In this document: positions 31,966 to 43,059 of the stretch, piece after piece
Layout: each line of letters starts with the position of its first letter
Position numbering within the stretch: position 1 is the first letter of the stretch
DNA from: Lepisosteus oculatus
Taxonomy: Eukaryota; Chordata; Actinopteri; Semionotiformes; Lepisosteidae
DNA length: 64,000 nt
NCBI RefSeq assembly: GCF_040954835.1
Contig: NC_090709.1
Span: 40,404,975-40,468,974 of the forward strand
Direction: 5' to 3'
Notes under the pieces: generated by a model
What the model saw: only the letters and a program-made list of their open reading frames with translations
What the model was told of the DNA's origin: nothing
Database searches by the model: none
Program-made: the position numbers and the translations under genes

Positions 31966-33764
31966 CTGTCTCAGACACCGAGTCGGCCAGATCATCTCTG
32001 AGACTCCCCCTCCCAGATCCAGTCCTGCTCCTGTCTCCCTCCTGCGTGTCCAGTCCTCATCCGCTCAGGACCCTGGACAGGAAAGAGGGAGGGAAGACTG
32101 TTCGGAAAGCTGCCTGCAATAGAAGGAACATGCAAACTCCTCACAGACTGTTCCTCAGAAGGTGCCTCAATCTGCTCAGTCTGGAATCGGACTCAGGACT
32201 TGCTCTAACCTGCCTTCATTTCGTGTTTTTACAGTATTTATACAGTATTCGTGCAGTATTTTCACCTCTTTGTGTCCGTAAAGTGGTTCAGTATCGGGTT
32301 CAATACATTTCCTTTTTTGAAATCATGGAGTGGACTACCGCGGTGAACTTCAGAGACGGTTGAGTGATTATTGTTGTGTTTATCCTGCGACGGTAAAAAC
32401 GATAGTCGTGGCCTCACCCTGTCTGGCTGAGCTCTCGCCCTCCTGGTCAGTGCAGAGCGCGGAGTGACCAAGGGGCAGCTGGACAGCCGGGCACGCCGGC
32501 CGACCCCTCAAACCCTTATTGACTTAATGGCCGCGTCACTGTTTGCTTCCAGATCTCAGAAAATGCAGCTTCTCACCCGAAGCAGCTGCTCAGAGCCAGT
32601 AAGGCTTCACTGATCCAGCAACCGGGCGGGTTAACCGGGACTGGGAACCAGTGAGGGCGAGTATTTATACTGTCGTGGGTGAAAGGGTGAGGTCAGGAGG
32701 TGGGGGGTCGCGCATTCGGAACCATCTCGAATTCGACCGCGGCTGTTGTCACCCCGTTATAAACTCGATTTGACGAGGCGCTGAGCGACCCTCGGGGGTC
32801 AAAAACGTTTTCGTGGTGGTGTTGTTGTTGGCCGATTGCGAACTGAATCCACCTGAAATTCGCGGAACGTTTTGCTCAAGATCCAGGCAGCCGACGTGCG
32901 AGTCCCAAAAAAAAAAACAAAAACAAACAACAAAGTTCTGATCGCAGCGACACCTCCAGTAATAAACTACAGAAACAGGACGGAGAGGAAATTCACACGC
33001 CCGCTCAGCAAGGAGATCAGCCGGAATAATCTACCAGCGCGCATCTAGAACATCATTACACTTCGTCCTTCATAACAAACCCCGAGATGGAGAAATACTT
33101 GAGTTTTATGGGGGTTTTTTTAACAAAAAATAAAACTACGAAAAGGGGAGTTCGCGTATTTTAAAACGGCACGTTTAATCGCGCAGCAGAGCGATCTTGT
33201 GGTTGTTGGTATTGGCTCTCTGGGCGGCGCGCTGTTTGTCCAGCGCTGGGAAATTCGCTTAGCAAAGATTACGACAGGAGCAGCAGGCGGCTCCATTGCT
33301 GCTATATTACTGTCGCTGCTGCTGCTGTTCAAATGACAGTTCAAATGATGAGCTCGATTTGTGTCATAATCCTGAGGATGATGTGATCGGACCTACCCGA
33401 GAGAGTGTGATCGCGGCATCAGTCCAGTCGCGTTCGCGTCTCCTCTCCTTGATCCTGCCCTTGGTGTTTAAGTCAGACCTCTGGTGGGGAAAAAAGACAA
33501 ACTTCCACTTCCTCCTCATGAAGTCCACGCAAGTTGGAACTTTTCGCACTTGCGGCGATATCTGACGGTGCGATGCAGGATTCGTTTCTCCTTCTCCAAC
33601 AGCGGCCGTGCCGACAGAGACGTGACTCGGTCACGGGCTCGGCGTGTGTCCCTGCTCAGAAGCTAACGCGGAAATAGACTCGGGCTGAGAGAGGTGGAGT
33701 TTACTGTTCTACAGATAAAGGAATAGACAGCCTGGCTCTGACACTGAGTCCACCAGCGCCAGGC
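31966..33764. other. Unique noncoding sequence after the Ig gene
   Basis: I see no convincing exon. TACAGTATTTATACAGTATT near 32,232 looks 3'-UTR-like, and AATAAA occurs at 32,961-32,966. Poly-A/T tracts lie near 32,908 and 33,113. Two minus-strand segments near 33,175-33,245 and 33,397-33,561 look codon-like but do not splice in frame. Confidence 0.5.
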
Positions 33765-33769
33765 TGTGA

Positions 33770-34395
33770 CAGTCCTGCTCTTGTCCAGAAAGCGTGTCGG
33801 TGCCCAGCTCAGACAGTCCTGCTCCAGCAGTGCCAGGCTGTGCCAGTCCTGCTCTTGTCCAGAGTGCCTGTCGGTGCCCAGCTCAGACAGTCCTGCTCCA
33901 GCAGTGCCAGGCTGTGCCAGTCCTGCTCTTGTCCAGAGTGCGTGTCGGTGCCCAGCTCAGACAGTCCTGCTCCAGCAGTGCCAGGCTGTGCCAGTCCTGC
34001 TCTTGTCCAGAGTGCGTGTCGGTGCCCAGCTCAGACAGTCCTGCTCCAGCAGTGCCAGGCTGTGCCAGTCCTGCTCTTGTCCAGAGTGTGTGTCGGTGCC
34101 CAGCTCAGACAGTCCTGCTCCAGCAGTGCCAGGCTGTGCCAGTCCTGCTCTTGTCCAGAGTGTGTGTCGGTGCCCAGCTCAGACAGTCCTGCTCCAGCAG
34201 TGCCAGGCTGTGCCAGTCCTGCTCTTGTCCAGAGTGCCTGTCGGTGCCCAGCTCAGACAGTCCTGCTCCAGCAGTGCCAGGCTGTGCCAGTCCTGCTCTT
34301 GTCCAGAGTGTGTGTCGGTGCCCAGCTCAGACAGTCCTGCTCCAGCAGCGCCAGGCTGTGTCAGTCCTGCTCTTGTCCAGAGTGTGTGTTGCAGA
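33770..34395 (+). repeat. 74-bp minisatellite, about 8 copies
   Basis: Unit TGTCGGTGCCCAGCTCAGAC + AGTCCTGCTCCAGCAGTGCC + AGGCTGTGCCAGTCCTGCTC + TTGTCCAGAGTGCG. Frames stay open for 200-300 codons because stops are absent from the unit; this is not a gene. Confidence 0.94.
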
Positions 34396-34864
34396 GTGAG
34401 AGTCATACCCTTTTGGCTGAATTTACTGACAGAGTTTCTTCTGAAATACTTCCAGAGTGTTTCTGTTCGGTATTCCGGGTATTTCCGTCGTGTCGTGTTG
34501 GTGTGTCCAGGTTCTGGGTCTGGAGTTAGCCCGCCACCGTGTGGACATCGCGATGAAGTACCGAAAAGAAATGTGTTTCCTTTAACAGAACAGGATCAGC
34601 TTGACACCGTCCCTTGTGTCCTTCAGATCCGTCCCGACAGTGACACCCGGTGACAGTGCGCAAGCCCACACCCTCAGACCCAGATCAGGGTTCGCCAAAT
34701 GTGCATATCCGGGCAGCTGAAAGAAGAGGTTCACAGCTCAGAGCAAGGTGGTGATGGGTCAGAGGGCCGGCCCGGTGTGTAAAACCCTTGCTTACCGCCT
34801 CAAGAAGTAAAAGTTTCACAAAGCAAAGGTATAAAAAGTCTTATTTATAAAACATTTGACACAC

Positions 34865-35045
34865 ACAGAGAGAGAGAGGCAGCCCAGTGTGCAACCTCCT
34901 GTATATTTTATATGTCTCTGTTGTAAATGTCTGTAGATTTTATTTTACGTTTATTTTTTGTTTCGTGTTAATTTTATTATTTTTATTGGCTTTGGCAACA
35001 CTGATTGTACCCATCGGTCATGCTAATGAAGCACCTCGAATTGAA
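34865..35045 (+). mobile_element. Second LINE 3' end
   Basis: CAGCCCAGTGTGCAACCTCC, GTCTGTAGATTTTATTTTAC and TATTGGCTTTGGCAACACTG match the 3' end of the LINE at 25,895-27,430. The end CATGCTAATGAAGCACCTCG + AATTGAATTGAG resembles the AATTGAATTG tails of fish LINEs. Only the 3' tail is present, as in 5'-truncated insertions. Confidence 0.7.
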
Positions 35046-35139
35046 TTGAGAGAGAGAGAATGAATGGAGGCGTGCTGGCGTGTCTATCCGCACCTGGGTC
35101 GGAACCCTTCGGACCGGACAGAACCGAGCTCAGAAAACC

Positions 35140-35792
35140 TTCACGTCTCTGACCCTCGCTAGCGGGACGCGTCGAGGGTCCGAGATGACTAACGCCATGC
35201 TCAAGTGCCATCAGTCACGACACCAACGAGAGCAGCAGCTGCGGGTTTGAATTTGAACGCGAATCCAATTGAAGTGGGTTTTATTTGCACTGAGAAATGA
35301 TACAGATTCATCAGGAGATCCTTCATACGGAAGCGAACGTTTTTCGTCACGACACACTCCTGATTGGTCCAGAGGGCAGCCAAGGGAATTTTCCCATTGG
35401 TCCAGAGAGTGGTCAGCAACACACTTCTGATTGGTCCAGAGAGCGGCCAAATGAATTTTCCCATTGGCCGCTCTCTGGACCAGCTCTTTCCTGAGTTAAT
35501 CGAATATCGGCTTTAGGAAGTCTTATTTTTAAACCGAATTCACTTTTACGTACTGTTGGCTGCTTCTTATCCTTGTTACACCGGTAAAGTACCTTCTCAA
35601 GCAAAATTATAACTGTATTTTCAGATGCATTCTTCAAAAACTGAACTTGCGTTTTCAATAAAGTTTTCTGCACTCTTAATTGCTTAATTGACGCAGTCTC
35701 CTGATTGGCCGAGGTGCAATCGCACCCAGGTGGTGTGAGAGAGGTCTGGGGCCCAGGCCGGAGGGAAACGTCATTTGTCGGATCAGCTCACA

Positions 35793-35832
<40 letters not shown>

Positions 35833-38800
35833 GAGGTCCTGTCGTGAACACAGCAGAGCTGACTGGGCTCGGAAGCAGAGGTACCGCGTGTGGGTGATGT
35901 ACAGTGTTCAGCGCAAACTTCATACTGACCGCTGTGGGTCAGTTATAACGAGCTCCCGGAGAGCACGCTGCTGTCTGGAGAAGAGCTACAGCTCTGAGCT
36001 CAATGCTACGAAAAAAACCGTGCGGAGTAAAGCTGGAGACCAATTTAATACACAAAGGGCTCAGCATTGTTGTCCTGATTTACACGAACTACAAGACGCT
36101 CTGAGTCGGAGCATTTCAATTCATTTAAACCGTAAATGAATATGTTGGTCGCGTTAATATAGAATGAATATTTTGTGTCGTGTTTATGTATAACGGGATG
36201 TTCTTCTTTTTAATCTAAGAGGGTCATTCATGATAAATTAAACCAGATGAGGTACGAGACTACTGCGTTTGAGTTTGAACGCGAATCCTATTAAATTGGG
36301 TTTTATTTGCACGGATAAATGATGAAGATTCATACGGAGATCCTTCATATGTAGGCGAACGGTTTTTTCGGTGGTATGTATGATTATGTACAGTTGTGTG
36401 TGTGTGCACAAGTCTTCTGCACATTTAGGGGCGACGTGTAATACGACGTTTACACAATTTTGTGTAAAATTGGAGACCCGCTGAACTTGTGCTTAAGACA
36501 CAAGGGGCTCCGCATTGTTGTGCTCATTAGCACGAACTACAAGACGCTCTGAGTCGGAGCATTTCAATTCATTTAAACCGTAAATGAATATGCTGGTCAG
36601 GTTAATATCGAACTATCACTTTGTGTCGTGTTGATGTATAACGGGATGTTCCTGTTCTTAATTTAAGAGGGTCATTCATGCTAAATTATACCAGATGAGG
36701 GTCCGAGACTACTGCGTTTGAATTTGAACGCGAATCCTATTAAAACGGCTTTTATTTGCACTGAGAAATGAAGATTCATACGGAGATCCTTCATATGTAG
36801 GCGAATGGTTTTCTCGGTTGTGTATCTCATATATACATTTGTGTCTGAATAGGTCTTCTGCACTTTTAGGGGTGACATGTGTTGCACTTTATTTAAGTGT
36901 GTTTTTAATGTGTGTAAAATTGGAGACCGGCTGAACTTGTGCTTAATACACAAAGGGCTCCGCATTGTTGTGCTCATTAACACGAACTACCAGACGCTCT
37001 GAGTCGGAGCATTTCAATTCATTTAAACCGTAAATGAATATGTAGAATCGTTACTTTGTCGTGTTTATGTATATCGGGATGTTCTTCGTTTTAATTTAAG
37101 AAAGTCATTCATGCTGGATTAGACCAGATGAGGGTCCGAGATGACTAACGCCATACTCAAGTGCAATTAACCACGACACCAACGAGAGCAGCAGCTGCGT
37201 GTTTGAATTTGAACGCGAATCCTATTGAAGCGGGTTTTATTTGCACTGAGAAATGATACAGATTCATATGTAAGCGAGCGTTTTTTTCGGTTGCCTGTAT
37301 CATATATACAGTACATTTGTGTCTGCACAGGTCTTCTGCACATTGAGGGGCGACGTGTTGCAATTAATCCAAGTTTGTTTTTAATGTGTGTTAAGTTGGA
37401 GACCAGCTGAACTTGTGCTTAATACACAAAGGGCTCCGCATTGCTGTTCTGATTAGCACTAACGAAATGCTCCGACTCAGAGCGTCTTGTAAATTCATTT
37501 AAACCGTAAATGAATATCCTGGTCAGGTTAATATAGAATATGAATTCACTTTTACGTACTGTTTGCTGCTTCTTATCCTTGTTACAGCGGTAAAGTACCT
37601 CTTTAAGCACAATTATAACTGTATTTTCAGATGCATCTTCAGAAACTGAACCTGCGTTTTCAATAAACTTTTCTGCACTCTTAATTGCTTAATTGACGAA
37701 GTCTCCTGATTGGCCGGGGTGCGATCGCACCCAGGTGGTGCGAGAGAGGTCTGGGGCCCAGAGCGGAGGGAAACGTCATTTGTCGGATCAGATCACAGGA
37801 GAGAGGCAGCGCTGGAGTCCTGTCGTGAACACAGCAGAGCTGACTGGGCTCGGAAGCAGAGGTACCGCGTGTGGGTGATGGACAGTGTTCAGCACAAACT
37901 TCATACTGACCGCTGTGGGTCAGTTATAACGAGCTCTCGGAGAGCACGCTGCTGTCTGGAGAAGAGCTACAGCTCTGAGCTCAATGCTACGAAAAAAACG
38001 GTGCGGAGTGAAGCTGGAGACCAGCTGAACTTGTGCTTAATACACAAAGGCTTCAGTATTGTTGTCCGGATTAACACGAACTACAAGACGCTCTGAGTCG
38101 GAGCATTTCAATTCATTTAAACCGTAAATGAATATGCTGGTCGCGTTAATATAGAACTATTACTTTGTGTCGTGTTGATGTATAACGGGATGTTCCTGTT
38201 CTTGATTTAAGAGGGTCATTTGTGTTAAATTAAACCAGATGAGGGTCCGAGACTACTAGGCTTGAATTTGAACGCTAATCCTATTGAAGCGGATTTTATT
38301 TGCACTGAGAAATGAAGATTCATCCGGAGATTCTTCATATGTAAGCGAACGTTTTTCTCGGTTGTGTGTATCATATATGTTTGTGTCTGAATAGGTCTTC
38401 TGCACTTTTAGGGGCGACGTGTTGCACTTTATTTAAGTTTGTTTTTGATGTGTGTAAAATTGGAGTTCAGCTGAACTCGTGCTTAATACACAAAGGGCTC
38501 AGTATTGTTGTCCTTCTTAGCACGAACTACAAGACGCTCTGAGTCGGAGCATTTCAATTCATTTAAACCGTAAATGAATATGCTGGTCGCGTTAATATAG
38601 AACTATTACTTTGTGTCGTGTTGATGTATAACGGGATGTTCTTGATTTAAGAGGGTCATTTGTGTTAAATTAAACCAGATGAGGGTCCGAGACTACTGCG
38701 TTTGAATTTGAACGCGAATCCTATTTAAGCGGTTTTTATTTGCACTGAGAAATGCTAAAGATTCATACGGAGATCCGAAAAAAAAACGTTCGTTACCTAT

Positions 38801-39242
38801 GAAGGATGTGTCTCGTATATACATTTGTCTGAACAGGCTTCAGCACTTTAAGCAGCGACATGTAATGTACTTTATCTGAGTTTGTTTTTAATGTGTGTCA
38901 AGTTGGAGACCAGCTTAACTTGTGCTTAATACACAAAGGGCTCCGCATTGTTGTCCTGATTAACACGAGCTACAAGACGCTCCGAGTCGGAGCATTTCAA
39001 TTCATTTAAACCGTAAATGAATATGAAGAATTATTTTGTGTCGCGTTTATGTATAACGGGGTGTTTCCCTTTTTAAATTAAGAAGGACTATCATGCTAAA
39101 TTATACCAGGTGAGACTACAAGCGCGTTACTCAAGTGCAATTAGTCACGGCACAAACGAGATCTGAACGCGAATCCAATTATAGCGGCTCTTATTTGCAG
39201 AGATGAACGGTTTTGTTTTTCGGTTGTATGTGTCTGCACGGA
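35140..39242 (+). repeat. Complex satellite, about 440-bp unit, three-unit higher-order structure
   Basis: The marker GAATTTGAACGCGAATCC (with small variants) occurs near 35,250, 36,270, 36,720, 37,205, 38,263, 38,702 and 39,160. Two copies carry an extra block of about 500 bp (35,540-36,050 and 37,530-38,040, offset about 2,005 bp) with AGAGGTCTGGGGCCCAG, AACTTCATACTGACCGCTGT and CACGCTGCTGTCTGGAGAAG. Each unit has ATTCATTTA-AACCG-TAAATGAAT, a 9-bp-arm hairpin. In one copy (near 37,459-37,490) the neighbouring CTCTGAGTCGGAGCATTTC is inverted. The array is cut at its 3' end by the Ig fragment at 39,243. Confidence 0.85.
35432..35482. other. Perfect 19-bp inverted repeat with CCAAT-box cluster
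   Basis: TGGTCCAGAGAGCGGCCAA (35,432-35,450) and its exact reverse complement (35,464-35,482) flank a 13-bp spacer. Just upstream two related units (GATTGGTCCAGAGGGCAGCC and CATTGGTCCAGAGAGTGG) bring the number of ATTGG (inverted CCAAT) motifs to four within about 110 bp. Confidence 0.85.
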
Positions 39243-39530
39243 CCTGAGGGCGTCTGATCAGGGGAGCTACACATTGAGGGACCTTCAGGGAAACGCCATC
39301 AGCACTGCGATCGTCACTGTGGAGGGTGAGCAGGTCTACAGCAGGGGGACTAGAGGGGTCTCCACTCCTGACAGAGGGGGTTCTTGTATCGCTCTCAGTC
39401 CTGTTGGTCTTCCAGCTCCACTCACTCTCCCGGTCTGAGAATTGAGAGGCTCAGAGAGACGGACTGTCCTACTGCACCACCAGAGACGGAGGAGAGATCC
39501 CCATCGGAAGAGGCACCAGACTGCTTACAG
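39243..39530 (+). pseudogene. Broken Ig receptor fragment: partial Ig exon + 90-bp intron + V/J-like remnant
   Basis: Bases 39,243-39,325 are nearly identical to the 3' end of the repeated Ig exons of the plus-strand gene (SDQGSYTLRDLQGN). A 90-bp intron (39,326-39,415) is nearly identical to that gene's introns. After the acceptor, 39,416-39,530 is the end of a V exon in another frame. It reads YCTTRDGGEIPIGRGTRLL and then a donor, CTTACAG|GTGGG, in phase 1. Upstream in that frame is a TGA (39,443-39,445), the front half of the V domain is missing, and the entry phase does not fit. The left end is fused directly to satellite. This is a relic of a third receptor, or of a recombination between the two gene types. 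Confidence 0.75.
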
Positions 39531-39869
39531 GTGGGACAAATCCCACTCTTCTTTATCTTTGGTGTGTCAGGATGTGATCTCAGTGTTGAGAGATGAAAAT
39601 ATTTTCCTGCAGCTGTGTGGGGGTTTAGTTCAAACTGGGAAGAGAGCCAGACTGATACCTTGAGGAGGCAAGAGCAGTGGTCCTGTGAGGCTGCTTGTGC
39701 TCTGTGTGGGACATCCTGACGGTGGGTCAGGGGCAGATGAAGGAGGTGTGTTAAGTCTGTAAATTCTCTGGAAAAATGCAGACGTTGGTTGCATTACTTC
39801 CTTGTGGAAGTGTTTATTCCCAGCAGGTGGGTGGAAGTTGGAGCTTGCTCTTGGATGGGTCATATCTAC
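39531..39869. other. Unique sequence after the Ig fragment
   Basis: No exon recognised. The stretch begins with GTGGGACAAATCCC after the donor-like site of the fragment and is moderately AT-rich. Confidence 0.4.
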
Positions 39870-40050
39870 ACTTCATTACACAAAGGCTGGTGGAGGTGGG
39901 GAACAAGCTGCCCGGCCATGTTGTTGAACCCTGGCTTCTCTCGTGATCCTCCAGACTTGTAACTACTAACTGCCAGAGGGGTAAGATGGGCCAGATGACT
40001 CCTCCTCTTTGTGATCTGTCTTGTCTGTTGTAGGAAAAAACAACTCATTG
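39870..40050 (+). mobile_element. Single copy of the dispersed element that seeded the 121-bp array
   Basis: GGTGGGGAACAAGCTGCCCG, CCATGTTGTTGAACCCTGGC and TTCTCTCGTGATCCTCCAG match the minus strand of the 10.5-11.5 kb array unit. The end GTAAGATGGGCCAGATGACT + CCTCCTCTTTGTGA resembles the GATGGGCCGAATGGCCTCCT end of a repeat I recall from sturgeon and gar DNA. Confidence 0.65.
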
Positions 40051-40184
40051 TAGTTCTTCCTCAGTCTCATCTTCCCTCATGTTCCTGTTTGCTGAATAAA
40101 GCTGGGCAGGACCATGAAATTAGTAATGACACTGCTCTCCTTCTGCATGTGTGTCCACTGGCTCAGTCACGGAGCAGGAGAGAG

Positions 40185-40520
40185 AGCTGAGTGAGGTGCA
40201 CCTGTCCTGTATTTATACAGTCTAGAGGCACACAGTCTAGAGACACACCTGACCTGTTTATACAGTCTACAGATGCATGGTACAGAGGCGCACCTGTCCT
40301 GTATTTGCATGGTCCAGAGGCGCACGGTCTAGAGACGCACCTCTGCTATATCTACAGTATTTATACAGTCTAGAGACGCGCGGTCCAGAGTCACACCTGT
40401 CCTGTATTTATACAGTCTAGAGATGCGCGGTCCAGAGTCACACCTGTCCTGTATTTATACAGTCTAGAGATGCGCGGTCCAGAGTCACACCTGTCCTGTA
40501 TTTATACTGTACAGAGCAGA
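40185..40520 (+). repeat. About 47-bp minisatellite, about 7 copies
   Basis: Units of CACCTGTCCTGTATTTATAC + AGTCTAGAGATGCGCGGTCC + AGAGTCA, becoming regular in the last three copies. Confidence 0.88.
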
Positions 40521-40625
40521 GACGGCTACTTCACTGTCAGGTTTAGTGTGGTTGTAATTTGAGTATCACCAGCTGTTTTGAGCATATGATGTTAATATTA
40601 ATATCTGACCAGGCATGAGTATGTC

Positions 40626-40631
40626 AATAAA
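40626..40631 (+). promoter_or_regulatory. AATAAA polyadenylation-type signal
   Basis: ATGTCAATAAAGTTTGTCG looks like a genuine 3' end, but no coding region precedes it apart from the Ig fragment 1.1 kb upstream. Confidence 0.3.
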
Positions 40632-41813
40632 GTTTGTCGTTCATCTCTGATTCTCCTCACAAGCCCACGAGATTCCCTGGAAAACAGACGGAAGTTCGGA
40701 TCAGATCAGTGGAAGTCTGCAGGTGTTGCTTCATGAAGGACCGTTTTGTACCAAAACAACTGAAAACCCAACGGAGAATTAAGGAGGACTCCTTTTCTGG
40801 ATATTCTCTGTACTTGTTAACCACTAAACCAGACAGTCTCTCCAGTCTGTGTCCTGAATAATTAATTTGCCTATTTCCCATGCTGGGAATGCACTGGGAT
40901 GGTAGGTCACTAAACCAGTTTCTTTCCTAAATATCTTTTTGTGTCTTCACTGTCCTGGATCTTCACTAATCCAGGCAGTTTTTTTCCTGAATATTTTGTT
41001 GGATATTCAGTTTACTGGATAATAATTCTAATGGTTAGTCACAACAGTCTTTGTCCTGAATACTCACTCTTATTCACTGTAATGGCCAGTCACTATTACT
41101 GGTATCTTGTTGTAAAAGATAATTACAATTATTCACTAACTGATATCCACTGTGAGTGGTACTGTGTATTCATTATAACAGATAAGCACTGTAATTATTC
41201 TCTGACTGATAGTCCCTGTACTGGGTATTCACTGTCATAGATAACTTTCTGTGTTGGAAATTCACAGTAATGGCTATTACTGATATTCACTGAATTTTAA
41301 AGTCGCTACACTTGTTGGTGTCTTTGTTTATCATTTCATTAAATACTTGCTGTACAGAATGTTCACTGTAATGGGTGGACACTAAACCAGTAACTGCCTT
41401 CTATGAATGATTATTGCATCTTCACTATGCTGGGTGTTCAGCAATGGCTGTACAAAAAAACATCTGTTTATTTAGTGAATATTGTACTACATAGTTTCTG
41501 TGCTGGGTATTCACTGGAATGCAGTGAGTCACTAAACCAGTTGGTCTCTGTGCTGGGTATTCACTGGAATGCAGTGAGTCACTAAACCAGTTGGTCTCTG
41601 TGCTGGGTATTCACTGGAATGCAGTGAGTCACTAAACCAGTTGGTCTCTGTGCTGGGTGTTCACTGGAATGGTGAGTCACTAAACCAGTCGGTCTCTCTG
41701 TGTTCACTGGAATGGTGAGAGGAGTGGGGTACCAGCCAGTTGAAGCCAAAGAACATTCCTGTGTGACACTGAACACGCTCAACCATGATCTTTGTGGAAT
41801 CCTGAAGGAGGAT
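40632..41813 (+). repeat. Degenerate TATTCACTGTACTGG-type repeat, regular at its 3' end
   Basis: Loose copies of TATTCACTGTAATGG and GTCACTAAACCAGTT are spread across the stretch. At 41,490-41,700 there are four clear units of about 48 bp (TCTCTGTGCTGGGTATTCAC + TGGAATGCAGTGAGTCACTA + AACCAGTTGG). Similar inverted text fills 63,530-64,000, so this is the degenerate outer part of the inverted repeat. Confidence 0.7.
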
Positions 41814-43059
41814 AAGTCAAGAGGGAGGACAGACATCCCGACATCGGAGCTCTCTCCCAGTCGGACACCAGGAGCCCTGACGCCCTCATCCTCCCCCATC
41901 GGCTCCATCTCTCCGGTCGTCTTGTCTGGACGTCGGGCTCCAGGATCTCGGGGAAGGTTCCCTCCTCCCAGCCCGGCTCAGGCCTGAGGAGTCTGGAAGA
42001 TCTGGGAGAAGCCAACAGGAAGAAATTCCTCCTGGACCTCGACTCTGGGAGGAGCCCAGCGCCTGGACCCCTCCGAAGACTCAGGCTGACCGGGAGGAGG
42101 AGGAGGAGCCCAGGGGTTTCAGGAGGAGGTGAGGAAGGGGAGAGAGAGCCTGTGGACAACACGCCCGTGTTTCTCCAGGATGGGTCACCAAAACAGCAGC
42201 TCTGGACCGGAGCAGTCGGGACTCGGTGGAGCACAGGCTGCCTTCAGGCATGTTTATTCCCACCAGGAGCCAGGTCAGACCTGTACCAGGCTGGAGAGGG
42301 CACCCCCAGACCTGCAGGTAGAGGACAAGGGGTTGTGCTTGACTGGTCAGTGCAGGATACAGGGTACCCCATCAGCATTGAAGGGCATGAGGTGCCAGGC
42401 AGGTGAGTGCAGACCAGGTGAGTCTCTCCTTCACTGGCTGTCCCTCGCAGGTGACGCTGGTCTTACATGATCGGTGCTGATCGGACCAATCTGGATCCAC
42501 AGACTCCGAGGGGACAGAGCAGGAGTCGTCTCGGGGAGACATCCAGGGTGTCCTGATCTCCTGCCTGCCGGAGCCTGTGAGGATGACCATGATGACGAAG
42601 AGCTGCAGGTGACCCTGATTCAGGCTGCTCCTTAGAGACGAGCTCCAGACAAAGAGCCAGTGGACTCCTCCTATCGGGGCTCCAGTGGGTGACCCTTAGG
42701 GCTGTGTCTTGACCTCCTGCTGTCTCTCGCCCACAAGAACCTGCTCAGTGTGCTGTTGACACTACACTCTCGTACCCGAGTCCAACACCACCCTCCAGGA
42801 CGAGCACAAGGTCAGGTTAGTCCTGTCGCTCCTTTGTCACACTCAGGGCATGAATACACAGCCCTACTAGTGAGAGAGGAGAACTGTTATAAAGTTACTA
42901 GTATTGATATTGGAGCCTGGTGAATAAGTGTTATTGTTGAATTAACACAATCTTGAGTGACGGGTGAACGCTGGGCTGAACACAGATGACGAGGCACAGA
43001 GAGACTGCAGAGCCAGACTGCTGCCCTCAGACACACAAACCAGCTGTGCAGCGTGTCCC

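Noticed and set aside
33175-33561. Two minus-strand codon-like segments, one ending KIALLRD-stop (33,245-33,175) and one reading FMRRKWKFVFFPHQ (33,561-33,397)
   Set aside because: Both have AG/GT borders, but the first-exon donor leaves phase 0 while the attractive frame of the second needs phase 1. The upstream acceptor is weak and no family is recognised.
35201-37363. Recurrent minus-strand peptide FSVQIKPTSIGFAFKFK
   Set aside because: It occurs once per satellite unit with frame breaks between copies. No start codon context or domain.
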